From assembly GCA_022737715.1 (NCBI GenBank), contig JAIITD010000011.1:1-23396 (forward strand): DNA of 23,396 bases, written 5' to 3'. The notes under the pieces were generated by a model. That model saw only the letters and a program-made list of their open reading frames with translations, made no database searches and was not told where the DNA came from. Of the stretch, positions 1-9,700 are shown piece after piece (the first letter of the stretch is position 1; the number at the start of each line of letters is the position of its first letter). Both the position numbers and the translations under genes were made by a program. This stretch comes from Veillonella sp. (lineage in GTDB: Bacteria; Bacillota; Negativicutes; Veillonellales; Veillonellaceae).

Positions 1-120
1 CCTATGATTTTAGGTAGCATGCTAACTGCAACTGGTAGCTATAAATCTGCATTGATGACCCTTGCTATTGCACCAGTTATCGGTGCCATTGCCTTGTTCT
101 TTGTAAGACTAAAAAAATAA
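1..120 (+). CDS. C-terminal fragment of a membrane transporter (probably MFS)
   Basis: An open frame enters from the left edge and stops at TAA 118-120, giving 39 residues. They form one hydrophobic helix (about residues 18-36, LMTLAIAPVIGAIALFFV) followed by a short basic tail RLKK. A final transmembrane helix with a cytoplasmic basic end, preceded by a small-residue Gly/Ala/Ser-rich segment, is typical of the last helix of major facilitator superfamily carriers. The family call is inference from one helix; no substrate can be named. A terminator follows 26 bases after the stop, so this is the last gene of its transcript. Confidence 0.5.
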   Translation, partial: PMILGSMLTATGSYKSALMTLAIAPVIGAIALFFVRLKK

Positions 121-145
121 ATTTCGCTTGTGAAAGCCATAAAAT

Positions 146-176
146 AAACCCTCATCGCTTGAGATGAGGGTTTTCT
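146..176. terminator. Rho-independent terminator, probably bidirectional
   Basis: An 8-bp stem (CCCTCATC 149-156 with GATGAGGG 163-170) has a 6-base loop, is flanked by AAA on the left and is followed by TTTTCTTT. It ends the rightward transporter transcript. The A-run on the left lets it also serve the leftward gene that stops at 208. Confidence 0.85.
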
Positions 177-207
177 TTGTACATTGAAAGTTTTTATAAA
201 TTTAACA

Positions 208-1182
208 TTAATGAGGACCTTGTCCACCACCATGACCGCCACCATTGCGACTACCACCGTCACGATTACCGCCATTGCGGCCACCATTGTCACGGCTGGC
301 ACCATTTTGGGACTTGCCGTCACGACCGATGCCATTTCGACCGTTATCATTACGATCTCTATCATTGCGAGGATTATTATCTCTAAATCCTTGTGCTGCA
401 GGAGGACCTTGACGATCTGGAAGGGCAATATTTCGATTGGATGGTTGGAATTTACCAGGTTGAAGTGCATTTAAATTCGGTGAGAAACGCCCGCGGTCAC
501 CTAAGCTATCTAGATTAGGGCCGCCTACATGACCTGGTTGCAAGCTTGGCTGCATATGAGTTGGAGGTGCAGGAGGTGCTGGTATAACGCGATCCATTGG
601 CGTAGAAATAACAGCATCTGTTGGAGGCATAAGACCAAATAATGCGACCCGTGTCTGTTGATCGACAACCGGTGGGAATACTTGCGGTGGAATATATGGA
701 TTATCATAGGTATAGGTAATCTTTTCCATCTCTTTAGATGTATTATAGATAAATTCCCCGATGCGTTGTGATGGGCTGTTTTGAGCCGCCACGTGTTGTC
801 CATAATCCTTTGCTAACCGTTGTTGCGGTAATGTATCGATAGGATACCCATTTTCTGCATAGAATGTTGGCTTTGATATTTTCCACGCAGTCATCGTCAC
901 CGGTGCATTAGGTTGTTGGCTATAAAATGTGAAGTTTGTATCGTAGTCTGCAATTACATTGTTTTTGGTGTATAAGCTTAATAGCCGTGCTTGTACCGTT
1001 TTATAATTAGCAGCAGTCTGTTTCGTATGAATCGAACTAAGGTCGATATACATACGCTCGGTATCGCTAGAATAAGCTAGCTGATATTGAGTGGGCTTTT
1101 GCTCTATTTCATATTGTGATATGGCAAATCCCGATTGCGTGGTACACAATAGGGTTCCCACGAGAGCTAAAAAATATTTCAT
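208..1182 (-). CDS. Secreted protein with Gly/Asn/Arg/Asp-rich C-terminal tail, function unknown
   Basis: The start at 1182 is chosen over upstream Met codons because a strong GGAGAGGAG lies just upstream and the protein then begins with a signal peptide, MKYFLALVGTLLCTTQSGFA, probably cut after residue 20. The mature protein (324 residues before processing) has three parts: a mixed alpha/beta domain to about residue 185 with no motif I recognise; a Pro-rich linker of about 40 residues; and a low-complexity tail, residues 265-324, in which 47 of 60 residues are Gly, Asn, Arg or Asp by hand count. No membrane anchor or lipobox Cys is visible, so it should be periplasmic or surface-exposed. The N-terminal domain superficially recalls small secreted surface-adhesin domains of Negativicutes, but I cannot confirm that. 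It is transcribed alone and shares its upstream region with the divergent SGNH hydrolase gene. Confidence 0.85.
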   Translation of the reverse strand: MKYFLALVGTLLCTTQSGFAISQYEIEQKPTQYQLAYSSDTERMYIDLSSIHTKQTAANYKTVQARLLSLYTKNNVIADYDTNFTFYSQQPNAPVTMTAWKISKPTFYAENGYPIDTLPQQRLAKDYGQHVAAQNSPSQRIGEFIYNTSKEMEKITYTYDNPYIPPQVFPPVVDQQTRVALFGLMPPTDAVISTPMDRVIPAPPAPPTHMQPSLQPGHVGGPNLDSLGDRGRFSPNLNALQPGKFQPSNRNIALPDRQGPPAAQGFRDNNPRNDRDRNDNGRNGIGRDGKSQNGASRDNGGRNGGNRDGGSRNGGGHGGGQGPH

Positions 1183-1211
1183 TATAATTCTCCTCTCCAT
1201 GTGAAAAAAGT

Positions 1212-1261
1212 GTACCATATTGTACTTAAAAATACATGAAAATGAGTAACATATTGTACTT
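1212..1261. repeat. 16-bp direct repeat in divergent promoter region (candidate operator)
   Basis: GTACCATATTGTACTT (1212-1227) recurs as GTAACATATTGTACTT (1246-1261), 15 of 16 bases identical, with starts 34 bp apart. The first copy has the dyad GTAC-N6-GTAC. The second copy covers the -35 box TTGTAC of the rightward promoter. Position and symmetry suggest a regulator-binding site, but no cognate regulator is identified. Confidence 0.5.
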
Positions 1262-1282
1262 TATACATATATATTTTACAAT
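1254..1282 (+). promoter_or_regulatory. Sigma-70-type promoter for the SGNH hydrolase gene
   Basis: TTGTAC (1254-1259), a 17-base spacer and TACAAT (1277-1282) lie 30 bases upstream of the start codon at 1313. The -35 box lies inside the second copy of the direct repeat, so a bound regulator would compete with RNA polymerase. Confidence 0.55.
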
Positions 1283-1312
1283 GTAGATGAATTAATGTAC
1301 AGGGAGGATTTC

Positions 1313-1861
1313 ATGAAAATAATATGTTTTGGAGATAGCATCACCCATGGTTATGATGTGAGAGTAGGTCTCGGTTGGGTTGAACTGTGTAGTGCCGCAC
1401 TACCCGCATATCATATGGAAAATCACGGTATTGATGGATTATCTGTGCAAGGTTTAATCAATTATTTAGAATCCTGGTGTATCGACAAGTCCTATGAAGA
1501 TGACCGATATATATGCATTATGTGCGGTACGAACGATATTTTGCAAAATCGTGATAGCGACTACGTATATAGCAAGCTCATTAAAGCTGCTACCATAGCC
1601 GGTGAAAAGGGGCATGTTATCATGGGCCTTGAAACACAAATTGATAGTGAAATGGACGGCCTTAATCATGTGGTAGTGGACGTAAACCGTCGTCTACAAG
1701 AATATGCAAGAGAACATGGCTTACATACTATCGATTTTTATACCGTTCTTCATGAAGCCGATCAAATAGGACAAATCGTATTTGCAGGAGAGGTTCATCC
1801 AAATGAGCGCGGCTATCGCTTGATGGCCTATAAGGCATTGGAAACATTTACACGATTATAG
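1313..1861 (+). CDS. SGNH/GDSL-family hydrolase (esterase/lipase-like)
   Basis: This 182-residue protein is predicted to cleave an ester or acyl bond; the substrate is unknown. The start at 1313 is chosen because GGGAGGA sits 5 bases upstream and the GDS block then falls at residues 7-9, as usual in the family. Visible blocks are I, GDSITHG (nucleophile Ser9); II, NHGIDG (37-42, oxyanion Gly); III, GTND (72-75, Asn74); and V, HPN (His162). There is no signal peptide, so it is cytoplasmic. One oddity is that the family normally has Asp three residues before the His (as in DxxHPN), and this protein reads G-E-V-H-P-N, with Gly159 there and Glu160 next to it. It may use Glu or a Ser-His dyad. It is monocistronic, between its own promoter and a terminator. 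Confidence 0.88.
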   Translation: MKIICFGDSITHGYDVRVGLGWVELCSAALPAYHMENHGIDGLSVQGLINYLESWCIDKSYEDDRYICIMCGTNDILQNRDSDYVYSKLIKAATIAGEKGHVIMGLETQIDSEMDGLNHVVVDVNRRLQEYAREHGLHTIDFYTVLHEADQIGQIVFAGEVHPNERGYRLMAYKALETFTRL

Positions 1862-1864
1862 TAG

Positions 1865-1897
1865 AAAAGAGCACGTTCCCGTAGGATGTGCTCTTTT
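1865..1897. terminator. Rho-independent terminator between convergent genes
   Basis: A perfect 10-bp stem (AAAAGAGCAC 1865-1874 with GTGCTCTTTT 1888-1897) has a 13-base loop. The A-run and T-run at the two ends let it work in both directions, ending the SGNH hydrolase gene and the leftward gene that stops at 1941. Confidence 0.85.
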
Positions 1898-1940
1898 CGT
1901 TATATGTAGTGCTCGACATAAGTCGTACACTGGAGGTCAA

Positions 1941-2936
1941 TTATTTTTGTTTGGATGTTTTGTCAGCTGCAGCGTGTGCAGAAGCAGCGATAGCGTAAGC
2001 GGTACCTTTCACAAGTTCATACGTTTCACCACTGTTACCGGAAACCGTTACAGCTGCTACAGTATCATCAGTAATTGCAAACATAGCAGTTGCATATGGA
2101 TGTTGTGCACCATTTGGAACTGTTACTGCGCCGGATTTTACAACGATGAAACGACCATTATTGTTGTATACATCGTAGTTAGCAGCTTGTTTTACGCCAT
2201 CATAGCTTTCATTATAAGCGAACAATGTGGAAACTTCGCCCAATGTTACTTGGCCAGTTTGTTGCATAGCGCGTAATTTGGATGCTGCTACGGATGTAGG
2301 TTGTGTCATGTTAACAGTAACGCGTAAGGATGTATTGTTTACGATTGCTTCTGTAATAACATTTGTTGTAAATACATTAGCGATGCCATTACCAGCACGG
2401 TTGTAAGAACTTGCAGTTTTTACTTGGTAACCATTTGTATAAGCTGGTAAATCAAATGTATAAGAACGACCATTCAACAATACATCAAATGCGTTCAATT
2501 GGTTATTTCTGTATGTGGATACATAACCGCTACCGCTTTTGCTGAAAGTAAGTGTAGCTGGAGCATCTACAGCTTGTTGTAGAGGTGCATTAGGGCTTGG
2601 AATTGGATCCATGATTTGCATGCCTACAGCTGTTGTTTGTGGAGCCACAAAGATTGGATCGCCTAAGTCTTTAGAAACAGGCATTTGTTGGCTCATATCG
2701 CCTGCTGTATATGGTACAGGTGGCAATGGTGTATAGTTAGGACGTGGAGGCATTGCCACATAACTTGCTTGTGCAACAGGTGCACTGTTTGCAGGTGTAT
2801 ATTGATATTGAGCTTGTTCTGCTGCAGCGCGTTCATAAGCGCGTGCGTTAGCATCCATGGATGCCGCAAAAGCAGAGAAAGATACTGTTGTTGCTGCCAA
2901 TACAGCAAAAGCCGTTGCAATTCGTTTTGTATTCAT
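1941..2936 (-). CDS. Secreted protein of unknown function
   Basis: The start at 2936 has AGGAG 8 bases upstream and gives a clear signal peptide, MNTKRIATAFAVLAATTVSF..., ending in an Ala-rich AFAA cleavage region near residue 25. An earlier in-frame Met lacks this fit. The 331-residue product continues with an Ala/Gln-rich stretch (YERAAAEQAQYQY), a Pro-rich segment of about 80 residues, and then a probably beta-rich domain from about residue 130 onward with many Thr, Val, Asn and Tyr residues (for example FDVLLNGRSYTFDLPAYTNG). It ends in an Ala/Lys-rich tail. There is no lipobox Cys, no LPXTG motif and no C-terminal barrel Phe, so a periplasmic or released protein is the likeliest. I do not recognise the family. 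A near-consensus promoter suggests strong expression. Confidence 0.85.
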   Translation of the reverse strand: MNTKRIATAFAVLAATTVSFSAFAASMDANARAYERAAAEQAQYQYTPANSAPVAQASYVAMPPRPNYTPLPPVPYTAGDMSQQMPVSKDLGDPIFVAPQTTAVGMQIMDPIPSPNAPLQQAVDAPATLTFSKSGSGYVSTYRNNQLNAFDVLLNGRSYTFDLPAYTNGYQVKTASSYNRAGNGIANVFTTNVITEAIVNNTSLRVTVNMTQPTSVAASKLRAMQQTGQVTLGEVSTLFAYNESYDGVKQAANYDVYNNNGRFIVVKSGAVTVPNGAQHPYATAMFAITDDTVAAVTVSGNSGETYELVKGTAYAIAASAHAAADKTSKQK

Positions 2937-2989
2937 AATAAAGACTCCTAATCTCACATTTTTACAAATAACACTTCATCTAGGTTTCA

Positions 2990-3018
2990 TTATACATGAT
3001 AAGTGTCAATATGTAAAC
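2990..3018 (-). promoter_or_regulatory. Strong sigma-70-type promoter for the 1941-2936 gene
   Basis: Read leftward: TTTACA (3018-3013), a 17-base spacer and a perfect TATAAT (2995-2990). It lies 54 bases upstream of the start codon, leaving a leader of about 45 bases with the AGGAG site. Confidence 0.75.
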
Positions 3019-3092
3019 AAAATATAAACAAATTTAATTTTTTTAATTTTTGTAAACAGAATAAGGTAAAAATGAGAATTTGTCAAATACAA

Positions 3093-3121
3093 TTTTGATA
3101 TCCCATGGTGTACAATAGTAT
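3093..3121 (+). promoter_or_regulatory. Possible promoter for addBA
   Basis: TTTTGA (3093-3098), a 17-base spacer and TAGTAT (3116-3121) are the best match I find in the AT-rich gap before addB. Both boxes are imperfect, so the assignment is weak. It would leave a leader of about 100 bases. Confidence 0.35.
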
Positions 3122-3225
3122 ATATATTTATATGTCGTATAAATTATCCATGCTATATATTTTATTTTAGGGATGATGAAATATAAGCAGAATTACTAAA
3201 TATAAGCATCGTTGTGGGAGGTAGT

Positions 3226-6200
3226 ATGAGTATTACCATGTATTATGGTCGCGCTGGTTCTGGTAAGACCCGTGCCGTATATGAGCGTATTCGGCAGGTC
3301 ATTACCGAATATCCAGGTGACCCTATTATTTTGCTAGTTCCAGAGCCAGCCACCTATCGTGTGGAACGGGAACTTGCGGAATTTATGCCTCAAGGCGGCT
3401 TTACGACGGTCCGCGTCGTTGGCTTTGGCCGATTGGCTTATCAGGTGTATCAATCGATAGGCAATGTAAAGGCTCAGCAGCAAAGTATATCTCAATTGGG
3501 TAGAACCATGTTGCTAAGCCTTGTGATGAAGCGCAAAGGGGCTGAATTAGGCTTGTTATCGCAAGCCGCAAAACGGCCTGAGTTTTCTTCGGTCTTGCAA
3601 GGTTTATTTTCCGAGTTTCGATCATTTCGCATTGGACCTGATGAATTAGAATCTGGTGCACAGCGCGTATCGAATGGGGTATTACAGAAAAAATTACGGG
3701 AATTGGCACTATGCATGTCGGCTTATGAAGAGGAATTGCAGCTTCATGGACAAATTGATGGGGACCCTATTATGGACCTTGTTCATGCATTGCCACAGTC
3801 TCCATTGATGGAAAATTGCCATGTCTTTGTTGATGGATTTCACTGGTTTACACCGGTTCATTTTGAACTGTTATATATGCTCTTTGACCTTGCTGTAGAG
3901 TCGGTAATCACCGTCGATTTACCGGCTGATCCTAAGCGTATATTGGCTAATAAGGGACATCATGGCATCTTTAATCGTTCCGTTGAAATCTTGGAAAATC
4001 TTCATAAGGAATATGGAACGAAATTGTCCTTTCAGTCCTTTACAGAGCATAGAGGGACACCTGTATTGCAATCCTTAGAAGAAAACTTCTTTCATGGTAA
4101 ACGCAATACTACGGATGAACATATAATGCTTGTAAGCGCTTATAATCGAGAACGCGAGGCGGATTGGGTGGCTCGTGATATCCTTTCCTATATTGAAAGC
4201 AATCCTAATGCACGCTACCGCGATGTGTGTATTATGCTTCGTGAATCCGAAACCTATGGGGATACGTTGGAAAAGGTATTTACTCGCTATGGGATACCTC
4301 ATTTTGGAGACCGTCAACGACCTATGAACAATCATCCGCTCGGAGAATTGATGACGGATTTGCTCGGTATCGTTAAGCATAGCTATAGTCGTGACATCAT
4401 GTTCCGTCTATTGAAAACGGATTTGACACCTCTTACGCGCGAGGCGGTGGATGAATTAGAAAACTACGTGCTCGAATTTGGTATCGATCATCTACAGTGG
4501 GAACGGGATAACTGGTCATATATGCGCCGCGTAGCGGGGCTTTCAGACGAAGAACAACCGGACGCACCGAGACATGCGCGCGTGAATGCATCGAGACAGG
4601 CCATCATGGATATTTTGATACCTTGGTTTGATTTTGCCACGTCCAGTGACGCACATACGGGGGCGGAATGGTGTAAACACATCTACACAGTTCTGGAGGA
4701 ATTACAAGTGCCTCAACGCCTCTATGAATGGTCACTAGAGGCTGAGCGCGATGGCGATTTGGAATCCAAGGCCAGTCACGAGCAAATGTACAATGCGGTC
4801 ATCGGATTCCTCGATGAGATGATGGTCCTCACCGATACGGAAACATTGACACTCGATGAAATGATAGCCCTATTAGAAGAGGCCCTCGATAATGTTCATT
4901 ACTCCATGATTCCACCATCCCTGGATCACGTAGCGATTACCACAATAGAACGGGCGTATAGCCAATCGTGGCCTCGTGTCTATGTGATGGGTATTAATCA
5001 AGGTGTATTCCCACAAAATATGGGTGATGAAGGCTTAATCAAGGATAGAGAACGGGAAGCATTGGCTGAGGCGGGCATCGTTCTTGCGGAAGGCGCCTTG
5101 CCGAAGGCGTTTAATGAAAATTTCCTTCTTTATTTAGCGATGACGCGGGCAGAGGAGCATTTAACCATATCCTATGCAGGCTCTAATGATGAAGGGGAAG
5201 GCCTTGAAAGTTCCCTCGTTATTAAACGGTTACAATCCCTCGGTTTCTGTACGTCCCCGATAGAGGTTCCTTTTACCATTCAAGATGGTACAGAGGGCGA
5301 ATATTTATGGCGCCCATACCAAAGTTTATCCCTCTTATCTGAACGTTGGGGGGCTTTGTTTAGCGGTGTACCTGTGTCACCACTATGGTGGGGCCTCTAT
5401 AATTGGGCTCGTTATGATGGGGCCTACAGACCACGTTTAGAGGATGTGAGCCGTGGCATTCGAGACAATAATGACGTTCCCGTTATTTCGCCGGACTTAG
5501 TAAATGGTCTATTCCTCAAACGGGGTTATATGTCAGGGTCTGTAACGCGCCTTGAAAAATATCGTCAATGTCCATTTAAATTCTATGCGCAATATGGTTT
5601 AAAACTAGAACCTCGTAAGGTTCGTTCCTTTGGGGCCCCTGAAATTGGTACCTTTTTACATGCCAATTTAGAGCGGTTAGGCACGCAACTATTGTCTGAG
5701 CATAAGCAATGGCGTGATTTGGATGAGTCGGCACAACAAGAATTATGTGCTCGCGTAGCAGCGGATATATTAGAAGAAAACCGCTATGATGAGGACGAAA
5801 AAACAGCCTATGATAAGGCCATTGAAGAACGCGTTGTCAGAACATTACAAAAAACGGTATCGCGCCTTGTCGATTGGTCTAGCCGATCCTCCTTCGATAC
5901 GATGTATTTAGAACAGGATTTTGGACGTCCCAATGGATGGGACTCTATTAAGGTATCCCTTGGGGAGGACCGTTATTTACGCCTAGTTGGGCAAATTGAC
6001 CGTATCGATGAATATAAACGCGATGGTCACACGTATGGCATGGTTATCGACTATAAATCGGGTAGTACATCGGTTAATGCACAGGAAATCTATTACGGTT
6101 TAAAATTACAATTGATGACCTATCTGTTGGCATTAGAATCGGCTTATAAGAAACATCATGATCAACCGATGACACCGGCTGCCGTGGTGTATACGTATGT

Positions 6201-6756
6201 AAAAAATCCACGAACGCCAGCGGGTGAGCCTGTGTCCTATGAAGAGGCCAAAGCCTTGGCGGATACAAATGGGGCCCTTAATAATAAAGGGTATTTTACA
6301 GATGATATCGACATGCTGGAAAAAATGGATGAAAAATTGCGCACCTATAAGAGCAAAGGTCCTTATGTGCCCGTTCGCATTACAGGAAAGGGAGCCATCC
6401 ATTCTGGGGATATGAAAATCGTTAAATCCTCCGGTGACTTTGATATCATGTGTCGCTATACGGAATCGATTATGGCGGACACCGGTTCTGCTATCGGTAA
6501 GGGACAATTCCCAATCGCACCGTACCAGTTGAATAAGGCCATTCCTTGTTCTTATTGCGATTACAAGACCGTGTGTCGTTTTGATAATGAGCGCAATCAA
6601 TACAATTATTTGAGCGCTCTAAATGAGGCGAATGCCCTTGATAAAATGCGCGATGCCCTCAATGGTTCATCGAATCCAGCAGAGTCTGACGCTAGTTTTG
6701 GTGAAAGTTCTAATAACGATAGTTCTATGACAGGAGGTGACGACAATGGGCGTTAA
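3226..6756 (+). CDS. addB: ATP-dependent helicase/nuclease subunit B (AddB)
   Basis: AddB pairs with AddA to resect double-strand DNA breaks, pausing at Chi and loading RecA. The 1176-residue length is normal for the family. The start at 3226 is preferred because GGGAGG lies 4 bases upstream; an in-frame GTG at 3214 would put the Shine-Dalgarno inside the gene. Residues 8-15, GRAGSGKT, form the Walker A loop. The C-terminal nuclease domain carries VIDYKSG with Asp942 and Lys944. Four cysteines fit the iron-sulfur staple of AddB nucleases: Cys782 (RQCPFKFYAQ) and Cys1108, Cys1111 and Cys1117 (CSYCDYKTVC). The last 35 or so residues are a Ser/Asn/Asp-rich tail. The gene is the first of a two-gene operon with addA, the usual order in Firmicutes. 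Confidence 0.96.
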   Translation: MSITMYYGRAGSGKTRAVYERIRQVITEYPGDPIILLVPEPATYRVERELAEFMPQGGFTTVRVVGFGRLAYQVYQSIGNVKAQQQSISQLGRTMLLSLVMKRKGAELGLLSQAAKRPEFSSVLQGLFSEFRSFRIGPDELESGAQRVSNGVLQKKLRELALCMSAYEEELQLHGQIDGDPIMDLVHALPQSPLMENCHVFVDGFHWFTPVHFELLYMLFDLAVESVITVDLPADPKRILANKGHHGIFNRSVEILENLHKEYGTKLSFQSFTEHRGTPVLQSLEENFFHGKRNTTDEHIMLVSAYNREREADWVARDILSYIESNPNARYRDVCIMLRESETYGDTLEKVFTRYGIPHFGDRQRPMNNHPLGELMTDLLGIVKHSYSRDIMFRLLKTDLTPLTREAVDELENYVLEFGIDHLQWERDNWSYMRRVAGLSDEEQPDAPRHARVNASRQAIMDILIPWFDFATSSDAHTGAEWCKHIYTVLEELQVPQRLYEWSLEAERDGDLESKASHEQMYNAVIGFLDEMMVLTDTETLTLDEMIALLEEALDNVHYSMIPPSLDHVAITTIERAYSQSWPRVYVMGINQGVFPQNMGDEGLIKDREREALAEAGIVLAEGALPKAFNENFLLYLAMTRAEEHLTISYAGSNDEGEGLESSLVIKRLQSLGFCTSPIEVPFTIQDGTEGEYLWRPYQSLSLLSERWGALFSGVPVSPLWWGLYNWARYDGAYRPRLEDVSRGIRDNNDVPVISPDLVNGLFLKRGYMSGSVTRLEKYRQCPFKFYAQYGLKLEPRKVRSFGAPEIGTFLHANLERLGTQLLSEHKQWRDLDESAQQELCARVAADILEENRYDEDEKTAYDKAIEERVVRTLQKTVSRLVDWSSRSSFDTMYLEQDFGRPNGWDSIKVSLGEDRYLRLVGQIDRIDEYKRDGHTYGMVIDYKSGSTSVNAQEIYYGLKLQLMTYLLALESAYKKHHDQPMTPAAVVYTYVKNPRTPAGEPVSYEEAKALADTNGALNNKGYFTDDIDMLEKMDEKLRTYKSKGPYVPVRITGKGAIHSGDMKIVKSSGDFDIMCRYTESIMADTGSAIGKGQFPIAPYQLNKAIPCSYCDYKTVCRFDNERNQYNYLSALNEANALDKMRDALNGSSNPAESDASFGESSNNDSSMTGGDDNGR

Positions 6757-9700
6757 ATGGACACCGGAGCAGGAATCTGCCATCATGTCCCCGAAGGACA
6801 GTAATTTAGGGGCCCAAACATTGCTTGTTGCCGCTGCTGCTGGTTCCGGTAAAACGGCGGTTCTTGTAGAGCGTATTATTACGCGTTTGAAAGATATGGA
6901 GAATCCATTATCCGTACAAGAATTGATGGTCGTTACCTTTACGAAGGCCGCTGCCGCTGAAATGAGCGCTCGTATTGGTGTTGCCTTAGCTAAGGCTATG
7001 GAGTCCACCGATGATAAAGCGTTACAAGCGCGCTTAGAGCGACAGCTTAATCTATTGCCATCGGCTCATATTTCTACACTGCACTCCTTCTGTCAGTGGG
7101 TAATTCGTTCCTATTTCTATAAACTAGATATACCTCCAACAGCCCGCATCGGCAACGAAGCGGAAATGGCTCTTTTAAAACAAGAGGTATTAGAGAACCT
7201 CTTAAAAGAGGCTTATGAAAACAATACGTATGGTATTTTTGATTTATCTGATTTCTTTAGCGATGATAAATCTGACGCAGGATTGCAAGATAAGGTACTC
7301 AGCCTTTATGAATTTGCCATGTCTCAATCGAATCCTGATGGATGGATGCGCTGTGCCGTAGAACCGTACGAGGCTGCTCAAAAACAGGATTTACAAGATA
7401 CCTTGTGGGGCCGTGCTATGTGGGACGAGCAACAGGCCGAAATTGAACGCATTGCAGACCGCATCGAAGCGATGGAACCCTTGCTTGAAAGCCCTGTAGG
7501 CCCTAAAAAATGGGATAAGGTGTATCAAGAGCAATTAGCCGCATTGGCACAATTAAAAGGGGCTCAGACTTGGTCCGATATGGTCGACGTATGCCGTAAC
7601 TTAGATACCTTTACAAAAGCAAGTTTTACAAGCCTTGGCAAAGCTTTAGAAAAGGGCGAAGTAGATGGTGCGCTAGCAGATGAATTTAAATCGCTAGGAT
7701 CCCAAAACAAGGATAGTTTAAAGAGCATGAAAAATGGTCTATTCCATATTGATGAAGCTGTATTGCAACAGCAATTTAAAGACCAATATCCGCTCATTCA
7801 TAATCTTGTAGAATTGACTATCGCCTTTCACAAAGCCTATGATGAGGCAAAAAAAGAGCAAGGTATCATGGACTTTAGCGACTTGGAACATCTCTGCTTG
7901 GCACTTCTCGTTGAACCAGGTACAGAAGATGATCCACAGCCATCTGAAGTGGCTCTTGAATTACAGGATACGTTCAAAGAAATCATGGTGGACGAATACC
8001 AAGATACGAATGGTGTACAAGAAACCATTATTAACCTCATATCTCGCGTGGATAACCGTTTCTACGTAGGCGATGTGAAGCAGGCCATTTATAGTTTCCG
8101 CATGGCGGATAGTTCGCTATTTATGAACAAGTACAATACGTATGGGCTCATGAATGACGCCGTAGAGCGACGCATCGATTTGGCTAAGAATTTCCGGTCT
8201 CACGAAAATATTTTGACCACTACGAATTTCATCTTCTACCAAATTATGACCCAAGAGGCAGCGGAGCTTGATTATGGTGAAAAAGAGTCGCTTATACCGG
8301 GCCGTATCGTAGAAGATACACCATCCGATTGGGTGGGCGGCGCTGTAGAATTACATCTCTTGGATACAAGTGACACAAATCGTTCTGATGAAAGTGATGG
8401 TGATTCCGAAACCGCAGGCGATGAACCGGAGAATAATGAACGGGAGCTAGATTTCATCATCCAAAAAATCAAGGAATTGCACGCTTCGAAGAAACAGGTG
8501 CAAAATGCGGATGGAACGTTTCGTCAAATTCAATGGCGCGACTTTGCCGTATTGCGCAGGTCCCTTGCTGGTTGGGGAACGCGAGCCGTGGCAGCTATGC
8601 GCCAAGCGGGTATTCCCGCCGTTGTTAATGAACGAGATGGCTACTTTGAAGCGCAAGAAATCCAATTGCTCTTGTCCTTGTTACAAATCATCGACAATCC
8701 AGAGCAGGATTTGCCGATGGCCGCTGTATTGCATTCTGGCCTTGTAGGCCTTGATGCCAATGAATTAGGGGCATTGCGCCTTACCGGTGACGGCTCTTTA
8801 TGGTCTGTTATGCCTCTTTACGCAGAACAGGCTCAAGATGAACGATTGCTCCAATTCATCGCTCATATCGAGCGTTGGCGTACCTTGTCTCGCCGTCATG
8901 GTGTAGCGGATCTGTTGTGGGATATTTACGAAACCTTAGATTATGTGAACTACGTTGGCGCTATGCCGAATGGACTCGTGCGCCGCGCCAATGTGATGGC
9001 CCTCTATGAACGGGCTAAGGGCTTTGAATCCTCTGGATTCCGAGGCCTCTTCAGATTCCTTCGCTTTGTTGAAAGCTTACGCGACAGCAATCAGGATATG
9101 GCTGTTGCCAATGTGGTTACCGAAGCGGATGACGTGGTGCGTCTTATGACCATTCATAAGAGTAAGGGCCTTGAATTCCCTGTTGTATTCCTGTCTGGGG
9201 TACAAAAGAAATTTAACACCATGGATTTTAATTCACCATTATTGGTTGATAAAAATGGTGGTATCGGATTAAAGGGCTATTACCCAGATATTCGCGTATC
9301 CTATCCATCCATGCCATGGCTTTATTGTAAATCCATTAAATCGGATGCCATGAAAGCCGAAGAACAGCGTATCCTCTATGTTGCGTTGACGCGGGCACGG
9401 GACAAGCTATTCTTGACTGGATATATTAACAAGGAAATCAAAAAGGAAAAAGGCGTTGGTGCTCATATAAAACATGCGGCCTTGACGCAGACCCAAGCAT
9501 TAGGTGCCGATTTGATAAAAGCTGGTAATTCTTATTTGCATTGGCTACTCATCGCCTTTGCCCGTCATCTAGATGGGGGTGCACCACTTCGTAATATCAT
9601 TGAACTCGAAGGGGAAACGAACTTTGATTTACTAGACCGTCAATGTCAGGTGAAGGTAGAAATTCATGATGGTTCTCTCTATGGCGATTTGGATTACAAG

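Noticed and set aside
177..474. Overlapping open frames with His- and Thr-rich products on the plus strand
   Set aside because: They are antisense to the repetitive Gly/Asn/Arg/Asp tail of the secreted protein and have biased composition, no ribosome site and no promoter.
6133..6600. 155-codon minus-strand frame inside addB
   Set aside because: It is a shadow of addB, which has clear motifs across the same bases, including the nuclease Asp-Lys and cysteine cluster nearby.
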